10,503 nt of DNA. It comes from Gemmatimonadota bacterium. GTDB lineage: Bacteria > Gemmatimonadota > Gemmatimonadetes > Palauibacterales > Palauibacteraceae. The position numbers were made by a program, and so were the translations under genes. Where the stretch lies: assembly GCA_013042495.1 (NCBI GenBank), contig JABDQB010000195.1, positions 1-10,503 on the forward strand, written 5' to 3'. Positions 1 to 6,092 of this stretch are shown here, one piece after another. The notes under the pieces are model-generated. The model was given only the letters and a program-made list of their open reading frames with translations, made no database searches and had not been told where the DNA came from. Position 1 is the stretch's first letter. Each line of letters opens with the position of its first letter.

Positions 1-7
1 GGGGTGG

Positions 8-829
8 ATGCTTCGTCTCGGGAACATTGACTACAGCAACTGTTATCCGATACACGGTCCAATCCTGGACGGAATACGTCCAGACTGGATCGAGGTGGTC
101 GATGGAACGCCTTCCGAACTCAATCGCCTCCTGGCGAACGGAGAGCTCGACATCGCTCCCGGCTCCAGCATAGAGCTTGCCCGTCACGCGCGCGAGTATG
201 CGGCCCTTCGTGGGCTGTGCATCGGCAGTGCCGGTCCTGTCGAGAGCATCATCCTCGCGACCCGCCTTCCACTGGGGGATCTCGACGGAAGAGCTGTCGC
301 CCTCCCGACGGCATCGGCTACGTCGCGGTGCCTGCTGCGAATCCTCCTGGAGACGCGGCTTGGCGTAACACCCGCATGGGAGGACTTCGACCAGGGGAAG
401 ACGGACCCGCTGAGATCGGGGGACTCCGGCGTCGATGCCGCCCTGTTCATCGGCGACGTGGCCCTGCGAAGGAGGCCAGAGCCCGGAGAAGCGCATGTGG
501 ACCTGGGGGCCGCGTGGACCGAATGGACGGGGCTGCCGTTCGTCTATGCGTTGTGGCTTGTCGCCGGTCGCGCCATCGAGCGATCGGACACCGAGGCTCT
601 GCACCGGCTCTTCCTCGCCCATCGAGATGCGGTTCCGGCCGCTGCGCCGGATCTTGCGGCCGTCGCTGGGGCCAGGTATGGCTTCGCGTCGGCCAGGCTT
701 CGATCATACTGGAACAGGATCCGATACGACCTGGACGACCAGATGCTCGCCGGACTCCGCCGGTTTCTCGACCTGGCTGCTGAGATCGGCGAGGCACCGC
801 CCGTGGCGAGCATCCGCCTGATACCCTGA
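8..829 (+). CDS. mqnA: Chorismate dehydratase MqnA (futalosine pathway of menaquinone synthesis)
   Basis: MqnA removes water from chorismate to give 3-[(1-carboxyvinyl)oxy]benzoate, the first step of the futalosine route to menaquinone; it is a cytosolic enzyme with a periplasmic-binding-protein-like fold (PF02621). The 273-residue product has the family length and its landmarks in order: an N-terminal LGNIDYSNCYPIH segment (residues 4-16), SIELARHAREY near 54, the GPVESIILATR stretch near 76, a DAALFIGDVAL motif near 143, and DLGAAWTEWTGLPFVYALW near 166, matching the usual DLGxxWxxxTGLPFVFAxW. The ATG lies only 7 bases from the window edge, so its ribosome site is barely visible (GGGGTGG directly before it) and a slightly earlier start cannot be excluded. 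No other mqn gene is visible. The family assignment is firm; the pathway role is established knowledge, not shown here. Confidence 0.93.
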   Translation: MLRLGNIDYSNCYPIHGPILDGIRPDWIEVVDGTPSELNRLLANGELDIAPGSSIELARHAREYAALRGLCIGSAGPVESIILATRLPLGDLDGRAVALPTASATSRCLLRILLETRLGVTPAWEDFDQGKTDPLRSGDSGVDAALFIGDVALRRRPEPGEAHVDLGAAWTEWTGLPFVYALWLVAGRAIERSDTEALHRLFLAHRDAVPAAAPDLAAVAGARYGFASARLRSYWNRIRYDLDDQMLAGLRRFLDLAAEIGEAPPVASIRLIP

Positions 830-900
830 CCACCGGTCCGGAAACTGTCACAAGTGCTCTTCCCCGGACGCCTTCCATCGTTGAATCTCGGTATGATCGT

Positions 901-920
901 AGGCGCGAACCAGGCGCGAA
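901..920. repeat. Two direct copies of AGGCGCGAA in the ssb leader
   Basis: The 9-base unit AGGCGCGAA occurs at 901-909 and again at 912-920, an 11-base period close to one helical turn. It lies just downstream of a possible -10 hexamer TATGAT (892-897) and 17 bases before the ssb Shine-Dalgarno sequence. No convincing -35 box is visible at 16-18 bases upstream of TATGAT, so the promoter is weakly supported. The repeat is seen directly; a role as a binding site for a regulator of ssb is a guess. Confidence 0.45.
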
Positions 921-947
921 GAGTGTAGTGACCGAGAGGAGGCGGAG

Positions 948-1334
948 ATGAGTCGTTCCGTAAACCGAGTCATTCTGGTGGGAAACGCGGGGTCCGACCC
1001 GGACGTTCGTGAGACACCGTCCGGCAGTACTGTCGCCCACCTCTCCCTGGCGACGAACCGGGTCTTTCAACACAACGGACAGGAGCAGCGGAAAACCGAG
1101 TGGCACCGGCTCACCTTCTGGGCGGGAGCGGCACAGACCGTCGAGAAGTGGGCGCGCAAGGGGACTCGCATGTACGTGGAAGGGCGGATCGAATACGGTT
1201 CCTACGACCGAGACGGAGTGGCGATTCCGACGACAGACGTGATCGTGCAGGAGTTCGTGTTCCTGGACCAGCGGGCGAATGGGGAGGCAGCGCCGTCGGA
1301 CCGCGATCTGGAGGATTCGATTCTCCTGGACTGA
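948..1334 (+). CDS. ssb: Single-stranded DNA-binding protein (short, atypical tail)
   Basis: SSB coats single-stranded DNA during replication, repair and recombination and recruits partner enzymes through its C-terminal tip. The 128-residue product opens with the classic SVNRVILVGNAGSDPDVR strand (residues 4-21), then TPSGSTVAHLSLATNR (24-39), the TEWHRLTFW segment (about 50-58) and KGTRMYVEGRIEYGSY (about 71-86), which together cover one complete OB fold ending near residue 108. A strong AGGAGG (937-942) sits 5 bases before the ATG and fixes the start. The linker is only about 20 residues, against a much longer Gly/Pro/Gln-rich linker in E. coli SSB. The acidic tip ends in EDSILLD rather than the widespread DDDIPF, so the terminal Pro-Phe that docks partner proteins is missing. 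It could be the main SSB of a lineage with a divergent tip, or a secondary paralogue. Confidence 0.95.
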   Translation: MSRSVNRVILVGNAGSDPDVRETPSGSTVAHLSLATNRVFQHNGQEQRKTEWHRLTFWAGAAQTVEKWARKGTRMYVEGRIEYGSYDRDGVAIPTTDVIVQEFVFLDQRANGEAAPSDRDLEDSILLD

Positions 1335-1400
1335 ACAGCGTTGCGCATTTCCCAGGCCGATCGCCAAACTAGTGCGATTATCATAAGCGATGGAGCGGCG

Positions 1401-2450
1401 ATGGCTTCTGGCTCAGCGCGGGCTGATCCGGGTGACAGCGGCCCATTCGGGGGCGTTGCGGAGTGTGAGCAACTGGATCCGATCGACGCGGCGGTGACAC
1501 CGTCGCGTCGGGTACTCGTTACCGGTGCTTCGGGTTTCATTGCCGGGCACCTGCTTCCCCGGCTCGCGTCACGCGGTCACCGCGTTCGAGCCATGTGGCG
1601 GGGCCGTGACGGTCCCGGCCGGAGTTCTGCGCCCGGAGTCGATTGGGTCGAGGCAGACGTCACCCGGCCGGACAGCCTGGATCGCGCCGTCCTCGAATGT
1701 GATGTGGTGGTTCACCTCGCGGGGTGCAGCGCCGCCGAGCCGGGAGGAAGCCTGGAGCGCATCAACGTCGTTGGCACCCGCAACCTGCTCGTCGCCGCGC
1801 TCGACGCCCGGGTCCAGCGCATCGTCTATATAAGCGCGCTGGGGGCAAGCCCGGCAGCCGGGCCGTATTTCCGCAGCCGTTTCCAAGCGGAGGACGCCGT
1901 GATGTCCTCGGGGCTCGAGCACGTGATCCTGCGACCGGCCGTCGTATATGGGCCGTCCGATCACTTCGTGACCGCCATCCTCGCCGTGCTGCGCAAGTTC
2001 CCCGTGTTCCCGATGCTGGGGGACGGCACGTTCAAGCTTCAACCGGTGGCGGTCGAGGACATGGTCGACGCTCTCACCCAGTCCGTCGAGCGGCCGGACG
2101 TCGAGGGGGGGCTGTATGAGGTCGCTGGGCCCGACCGGATGAGCTTCGTGAGCATTGTCCGCACCGTCGGCGAGGTGTCGGGCCTTCGCCGCCCCATCCT
2201 TCCGCTTCCGGACGCAGTGGCATCTCCCGTCACACGCCTCGCCCGAAGCGCGGGATTCGCCACGCCGTTTACCAGGGAACAACTGGACGTGCTGCGCCGC
2301 GGAAGTGTGCTCAGTGGAGAAGACAATCCGCTTCAGTCGGTCTTTCGCGTCAAGCCGCTGCCGTTTCGGGATGCGCTCGAGGACTATCTGTCATCCGAGC
2401 CGACCGGACTGGCGGGCGACACCGGGCCGGGAGGAGCCACGTGTCCATGA
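1401..2450 (+). CDS. Atypical SDR / NAD-dependent epimerase-dehydratase family protein (NDUFA9-like)
   Basis: This is a Rossmann-fold protein of the extended or atypical short-chain dehydrogenase group, closest in pattern to the NDUFA9-like (complex I accessory subunit-like) NAD(P)-binding proteins. From the ATG at 1401 it has 349 residues. The dinucleotide loop VLVTGASGFIAG is at residues 38-49, followed by the acidic VEADVTRPDSL turn, DVVVHLAG, NVVGTRNLL, IVYISALGA and LRPAVVYGPSD. The usual catalytic YxxxK is YFRSR here, with Arg in place of Lys, so redox activity is doubtful. The start is uncertain: ATG 1401 has GGAG (1392-1395) 5 bases upstream. A TTG at 1341 would add 20 residues, and a GTG at 1494 would give 318 residues, closer to the usual length and starting just before the fold. 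The stop overlaps the next gene. The substrate is unknown; a role in sugar, quinone or respiratory-complex chemistry is inference. Confidence 0.85.
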   Translation: MASGSARADPGDSGPFGGVAECEQLDPIDAAVTPSRRVLVTGASGFIAGHLLPRLASRGHRVRAMWRGRDGPGRSSAPGVDWVEADVTRPDSLDRAVLECDVVVHLAGCSAAEPGGSLERINVVGTRNLLVAALDARVQRIVYISALGASPAAGPYFRSRFQAEDAVMSSGLEHVILRPAVVYGPSDHFVTAILAVLRKFPVFPMLGDGTFKLQPVAVEDMVDALTQSVERPDVEGGLYEVAGPDRMSFVSIVRTVGEVSGLRRPILPLPDAVASPVTRLARSAGFATPFTREQLDVLRRGSVLSGEDNPLQSVFRVKPLPFRDALEDYLSSEPTGLAGDTGPGGATCP

Positions 2451-3028
2451 TGAACGGTCTTTCGGCCCCCGGGGGACCCGCGGCGGAAGACCATCACGGA
2501 GTTGGCTTTCTCACGATCGGGAACATCCTCTCCCTGCTGAGGATTCCTCTCGGGTTCATGTTTCTTCTCGTCAGCGAGCCGAAGTGGGTGGCCGCGATCG
2601 TGATCGCCGGCGCGGCCACCGACTTGCTCGATGGGCTGGTCGCACGCGTGACGCACACCGAATCCGAAATCGGGGCCCTTCTGGACCCGTTCTGTGACCG
2701 GGTCTTCGTGTTTCTTGCCCTGGTCTCGTTCCTGCCGACAGGTCGTATCGACTGGGCCGCATTCCTGATCTTGATTCTCCGCGACATCTTCACCGGGGGA
2801 GTGTTCCTGGTCGGCCGGCTGGCGGGCAAGGAGATGCCCTTCCACTCCAGACTGGGAGGCAAGATCACGACGGCGCTGCAGGTCGCCGCGCTTCTGACCC
2901 TGATCTTCTATCCGGACTACGTCAAGGTTCCGGTCTACCTGGCCGGCGTCGCCGCCGTGTACGCGATCATCGACTACGGAACCGCCGGCGTCAGGAAGAT
3001 GAACCCCGCCGCCTCGGAGGCGGCGTAA
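2441..3028 (+). CDS. CDP-alcohol phosphatidyltransferase (PgsA-like membrane enzyme)
   Basis: This integral membrane enzyme transfers a phosphatidyl group from a CDP-lipid to an alcohol acceptor. The full family signature D-x2-D-G-x2-A-R-x8-G-x3-D-x3-D is intact: Asp61, Asp64, Gly65, Ala68, Arg69, Gly78, Asp82 and Asp86, counting from GTG 2441. About six hydrophobic helices are visible (roughly 24-45, 49-66, 87-105, 117-135, 143-160, 170-188), and the 195-residue length is normal. The acceptor cannot be read from the sequence: phosphatidylglycerophosphate synthase is likely, but a cardiolipin- or inositol-type synthase is possible, so no symbol is given. GTG 2441 lies 4 bases after GGAGGAG (2430-2436). 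ATG 2447 is an equally good start, forming an ATGA overlap with the stop of the SDR gene at 10 bases from the same ribosome site. Either way the two genes appear translationally coupled. Confidence 0.88.
   Translation: MSMMNGLSAPGGPAAEDHHGVGFLTIGNILSLLRIPLGFMFLLVSEPKWVAAIVIAGAATDLLDGLVARVTHTESEIGALLDPFCDRVFVFLALVSFLPTGRIDWAAFLILILRDIFTGGVFLVGRLAGKEMPFHSRLGGKITTALQVAALLTLIFYPDYVKVPVYLAGVAAVYAIIDYGTAGVRKMNPAASEAA
3007..3025. terminator. GC-rich hairpin at the convergent gene junction, possible terminator
   Basis: A perfect inverted repeat with 8-base arms (CGCCGCCT at 3007-3014, AGGCGGCG at 3018-3025) and a 3-base loop spans the last codons of the phosphatidyltransferase gene, ending immediately before its TAA. 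The facing adaptor gene on the minus strand ends only 28 bases away. Neither side is followed by a run of T, so it is not a standard intrinsic terminator. It may stall polymerase in both directions, or simply be the by-product of an Ala/Glu-rich protein end (AASEAA) in GC-rich DNA. Confidence 0.3.
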
Positions 3029-3056
3029 GGCAGGTGACCCGACGGACGGACGCCCG

Positions 3057-4157
3057 TCAGCGCTCCAGGACGTTGGGTGAGAGCGGAGCTCCCGGCGACA
3101 TCCGCTCGATTCCGCCGACGACCACCTGCGTGCCGGCTTCCACACCGCCCAAGACCTCGACCCAGCCGGGGGTTCGGACGCCGAGGGTGACCTGCACGCG
3201 TTCGGCCATTCCCTCGCCGTTCACCGTCCACACGTAGTCGGCTCCCTGCAGCGGGAGGATGGCGTCCTCGGGAACGACGACAGCCTGGGGACGCACCTCC
3301 GTGGCGAGTCGTGCCTCGATAAACATGCCCGGTTTCAGTGCGCGGTCCTCATTGAGCACTTGAGCCTTGACGGTGATCGTTCGTCCCGGCAGCTGTACGC
3401 GCGGGTTCACGAAATCCACCGTGCCCTCGAAGACGCGGCCCGGGACCGATGCGACGCGAAACGTAATCTGCTGGCCGACCGCGAGCCTTTGCGAGAACTT
3501 CTCTGGGACCTGGAAGCTGGCGCGCTGCGGGTTTACGGTCTGGAGCGTGGTCAGGGCGTCGCTGGACGTCACATAGTCACCCAGACTGACGTACCGTTCG
3601 CCCACGACTCCGCCGAACGGAGCCCGGACGACAGTACGGTCCAGCCGAGTCTGCTGGAGCTGGAGCTGGGCCTCCGCACTCCGGAAGCTCGCTTCCGCCT
3701 GTTCGAGATCGGCTGCTGACGAAGCGCTCCGCGCCATGAGTTCCCGGGTCCGCGTCAGCGCCTGCTCGGCGAGGTCCCGTTCTGCCTCGAGGCGGGCCAC
3801 CTGGCTGAGGAGTTCCGCGTCATCGATCTTGAACAGGGACCTGCCCGCGCGGACCTCGCTTCCCTCGCGGGCCAGGATCCGGACCAGTCTGCCCGAGATC
3901 TCAGGACGGAGGTCGATGGCCTGGACGGCTTCGATCTGCCCCGTGGCTCCGATGGCGTCGACGACCGTGTCGAGCCTCGCCGCGACGACGTCCACGGGCA
4001 TACCTTGCGGCGCCCCGCCGGGTGGTCCGCCGGCGGGCGCCCCACCTGGAGCCCCGCCTTGGGACTCGTCACCGCCCGAACAAGCTCCCACGAGCCCGAC
4101 GGCGACCGTCACGAGTGCGTAGCGGAACGTCGCTCTCACTGCATCTCTAAGCTTCAC
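3057..4157 (-). CDS. RND efflux periplasmic adaptor (membrane fusion protein), lipoprotein
   Basis: This is the adaptor that bridges an inner-membrane RND pump and an outer-membrane channel. With the GTG start at 4157 it has 366 residues. Residues 1-25 are a lipoprotein signal peptide ending in lipobox LVGAC with Cys26 as the lipidated residue; Ser27 at +2 does not suggest inner-membrane retention by the E. coli rule. Residues 28-54 are a Gly/Ala/Pro-rich linker. Then come the first lipoyl half (about 73-113, with GQIEA, RPEISGRLVRI and EGSEVRAGRSLFKIDD), a coiled-coil hairpin (about 114-180), the second lipoyl half (RAPFGGVVGERYVSLGDYV), a beta-barrel domain and a membrane-proximal domain ending near 360. 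GAGGGG (4167-4172) lies 9 bases before the GTG and overlaps the channel-gene stop, which argues against a longer frame starting at 4286 that would run into the channel gene. It is the last gene of the operon, 13 bases after the channel gene. Confidence 0.92.
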   Translation of the reverse strand: MKLRDAVRATFRYALVTVAVGLVGACSGGDESQGGAPGGAPAGGPPGGAPQGMPVDVVAARLDTVVDAIGATGQIEAVQAIDLRPEISGRLVRILAREGSEVRAGRSLFKIDDAELLSQVARLEAERDLAEQALTRTRELMARSASSAADLEQAEASFRSAEAQLQLQQTRLDRTVVRAPFGGVVGERYVSLGDYVTSSDALTTLQTVNPQRASFQVPEKFSQRLAVGQQITFRVASVPGRVFEGTVDFVNPRVQLPGRTITVKAQVLNEDRALKPGMFIEARLATEVRPQAVVVPEDAILPLQGADYVWTVNGEGMAERVQVTLGVRTPGWVEVLGGVEAGTQVVVGGIERMSPGAPLSPNVLER

Positions 4158-4170
4158 AGACTCATGCCCC

Positions 4171-5577
4171 TCATTTGTCGAACAGGCGGCGGCCCAGGAT
4201 CGCCTCGACGCCCGCCAGCGCAAGCCGCGTCGTGAAGCGAGACTGGACCAGACCGGCATCCGCTTCGGTAAGGTCCACTTGCGCAACGAGCAGGTCGAGA
4301 ATCGTCGTGGCGCCCGCCTGGTATCGCTCCTGCTGGACTCTCAAGTTCTCTCGCGCTACGAGGACGGCCCGAGCCGCCAGTTCGGCGCTGGCGCGCGCGG
4401 TTTCATACGCCTGGTACGCGGCCACGATGTTGCGACCGACCTCCCTCTCGGTATCGGCCCGCGCGACCTCCGCGACCTGCCGCACCGTGTTGGCCCGGTA
4501 GACCCGGATCTCCCGGTTTGCGCTATCCCAGAGCGGGAAATTCAGCGACACGCCATACGTGGTTCTGGTGGTTGCCCGCGGGATGATGTCCTCGTCAAAC
4601 CCGGACCACTGGCCGAACAGACTCACGGTGGGGAAGTAGCTGCCCCTTTCCGCTTTGAAGAACGCATCCGCGACTCGCGCCTCGGCCTGCACGACTTCGA
4701 CCCGCGGACTGGAGGTCAGTGCCTCCCGGTAGGCGTCGGCTTCCGTGATCGGGAGATCTGCGGCTGGAAGGGTGTCCAGAGCCACCGCATTCGCCGGCCC
4801 GGCGTGGCCGATCCGACGTCCCAGCTGCAGACGAGCCACCTTGACGGCCGCGTCCTGCTGCAGTTCCTCCACCTGCGCCCGCGTGAGCTCCAGGAGCAAT
4901 TGCAGCGAGTCCGTCTGAACCGCGGCGCCTGACAACACGCGAGCCCGCGCCACCTCGAGTTGCTGCTCCGCCCGCGCCGTTCTCTCCCGCGCGACACGCA
5001 GGAGCTCGGTCTGCGCGATGACCTCGTAGTAGTCGGCTTCGGTTCCGAGGGCGGTCTCGAAACGGGCCTGGAGCTCGCCGGCCCGGGCGCCCTCGACCCC
5101 CGCGGCCGAGCCCTGCATGTCGTAAATCCTGGCGCCGCCCGTGAAGAGGTCGTAGCGGGCGCCGAGGCTGGCCGTCGTGAGCTCGTCCGTGGGGTTACCG
5201 GTTCCGATGTTGAACTGGGGCGACGAGAAGCGATTCCACGACCACTGAAATTGGGCGCTCGGGATGACGAACGCCATCCATGCCTGCCGGCGCACCCAGT
5301 CCGCGTCTCCGACCTCCCGCAGAGCCGCCACGTAGTTGGGATCCACGCTGGCGGCAAGCTGAAGGGCCTGCGCGAGCGTGACCGTGAGAACCGAGTCTGC
5401 GGCCGCCTGCTGAATCGACGGCGCTCCCGGCGACGCCAGCCCAGCGCTCAGGAGGTCGTCCTCCCCGACCGGTCCCGGCAGAGTCGTCGCGAGCTGAGCC
5501 GGGACCATGTCTGCGCCTGAAAGCGCTCCAAGGGTCGCCAGAGCCAAAACGGCCCGAATCGAGCGTGCCCGCTTCAT
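4171..5577 (-). CDS. TolC-family outer membrane efflux channel
   Basis: This outer-membrane factor forms the exit duct of the tripartite pump. The 468-residue product starts with a signal peptide (basic MKRARSIR, hydrophobic core about 9-22, cleavage likely near VPA-Q at 27/28). Two tandem OEP repeats follow: the first starts at about residue 65 with VTLAQALQLA and the second at about 275 with ITEADAYREAL. Each has long Ala/Glu/Arg-rich helices and a short beta segment (FQWSWNRF in the first, YGVSLNFPLWD in the second). The closing RYQAGATTILDLLVAQVDLTEA segment is highly characteristic of TolC proteins. GGAGG (5582-5586) is 4 bases before the ATG, and that ATG overlaps the pump stop codon (ATGA), so translation is probably coupled to the C-terminal part of the pump gene. 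That coupling matters because the pump frame is interrupted upstream. Confidence 0.94.
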   Translation of the reverse strand: MKRARSIRAVLALATLGALSGADMVPAQLATTLPGPVGEDDLLSAGLASPGAPSIQQAAADSVLTVTLAQALQLAASVDPNYVAALREVGDADWVRRQAWMAFVIPSAQFQWSWNRFSSPQFNIGTGNPTDELTTASLGARYDLFTGGARIYDMQGSAAGVEGARAGELQARFETALGTEADYYEVIAQTELLRVARERTARAEQQLEVARARVLSGAAVQTDSLQLLLELTRAQVEELQQDAAVKVARLQLGRRIGHAGPANAVALDTLPAADLPITEADAYREALTSSPRVEVVQAEARVADAFFKAERGSYFPTVSLFGQWSGFDEDIIPRATTRTTYGVSLNFPLWDSANREIRVYRANTVRQVAEVARADTEREVGRNIVAAYQAYETARASAELAARAVLVARENLRVQQERYQAGATTILDLLVAQVDLTEADAGLVQSRFTTRLALAGVEAILGRRLFDK

Positions 5578-6089
5578 GACGCCTCCGGCTCCATCGCTCC
5601 CAGGGCCTCGATCGGGTCGACCCCTCTCTTCCTGCTTCGAAGTCGAGCCCCCAGGGCGTCAAACAGCGTATAGACGGCCGGCACCAGGTAAAGCGTCAGG
5701 GCGGTCGAGAAGATCAATCCGCCAACCACGGCGTACCCGAGGGGCCGCCGGCTCGCCGCGCCGGCGCCCAATCCAAGGGCGATCGGCATCAGCGCGAAGA
5801 TCGTGGCCACCGACGTCATGAGAATGGGGCGCAGGCGAATTCGACCGGCCTCCAACATCGCTTCGGTCGCGTCCAGCCCTCGTGCCTTCTGTTGATTCGC
5901 GTACTCGACGAGAAGGATCGAGTTCTTCGTCACGATTCCGATCAGGAGAATCATGCCGATCTGGCTGAACAGGTTGAGCGTCGAGCCCGTCAGCAGAAGC
6001 GTGACCAGCGCTCCGGTCACGGCGAGAGGCACGGCCAGCAGAACGGTGAACGGATGCACCAGGGACTCGAACTGAGCCGCCAGTACCAT
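5574..6089 (-). CDS. RND efflux permease, C-terminal 171 residues (after the in-frame TAA)
   Basis: This carries the remainder of the pump: the end of TM8 with LAAQFESLVHPF (residues 3-14), then TM9-TM12. The TM10 motif GIVTKNSILLVEYA contains Lys55 (Lys913 of the joined protein, equivalent to AcrB Lys940), and RLRPILMTS follows near residue 93, both parts of the proton relay. Its ATG (6087-6089) directly abuts the TAA of the upstream part (TAAATG), so termination-reinitiation could make a separate fragment. No Shine-Dalgarno sequence is visible before it, and the Met is also a natural residue of the unbroken family. The stop TGA overlaps the channel-gene ATG. It is best understood as the broken tail of the pump and not as an independent gene. 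Confidence 0.8.
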   Translation of the reverse strand: MVLAAQFESLVHPFTVLLAVPLAVTGALVTLLLTGSTLNLFSQIGMILLIGIVTKNSILLVEYANQQKARGLDATEAMLEAGRIRLRPILMTSVATIFALMPIALGLGAGAASRRPLGYAVVGGLIFSTALTLYLVPAVYTLFDALGARLRSRKRGVDPIEALGAMEPEAS

Positions 6090-6092
6090 TTA
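6090..6092 (-). other. In-frame ochre stop splitting the RND pump gene
   Basis: On the coding strand the local codons read GTG TAA ATG GTA. One base change (TAA to TAC or TAT) restores a Tyr, giving VVYMVLAAQFES, which is a common family sequence. The frame is unshifted across the site, so this is a point substitution and not an insertion or deletion. Confidence 0.85.

Noticed and set aside
835..869. Inverted repeat GTCCGG / CCGGAC after mqnA as a terminator
   Set aside because: Arms are only 6 bases with a loop of more than 20 bases and no T-run; easily expected by chance in GC-rich DNA.
447..1367. 306-codon open frame on the minus strand across mqnA, the gap and ssb
   Set aside because: It lies antisense to two conserved genes, has no recognisable domain and is Arg/Pro/Ser-rich like other shadow frames in this window.
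1361..1390. Promoter before the SDR gene (TATCAT at 1379-1384)
   Set aside because: The hexamer is close to a -10 consensus, but no -35 element lies at 16-18 bases and the start would fall almost on the ribosome site; too weak to list.
4158..4286. Longer adaptor frame beginning inside the channel gene
   Set aside because: The extra 43 residues are Arg/Ser/Trp-rich and unlike a signal peptide. The GTG at 4157 has a ribosome site and begins a proper lipoprotein signal.
6090..6092. TAA reassigned to an amino acid in this organism
   Set aside because: The phosphatidyltransferase gene ends at TAA (3026-3028) at the expected family length, so TAA works as a stop here. A local mutation or error is simpler.
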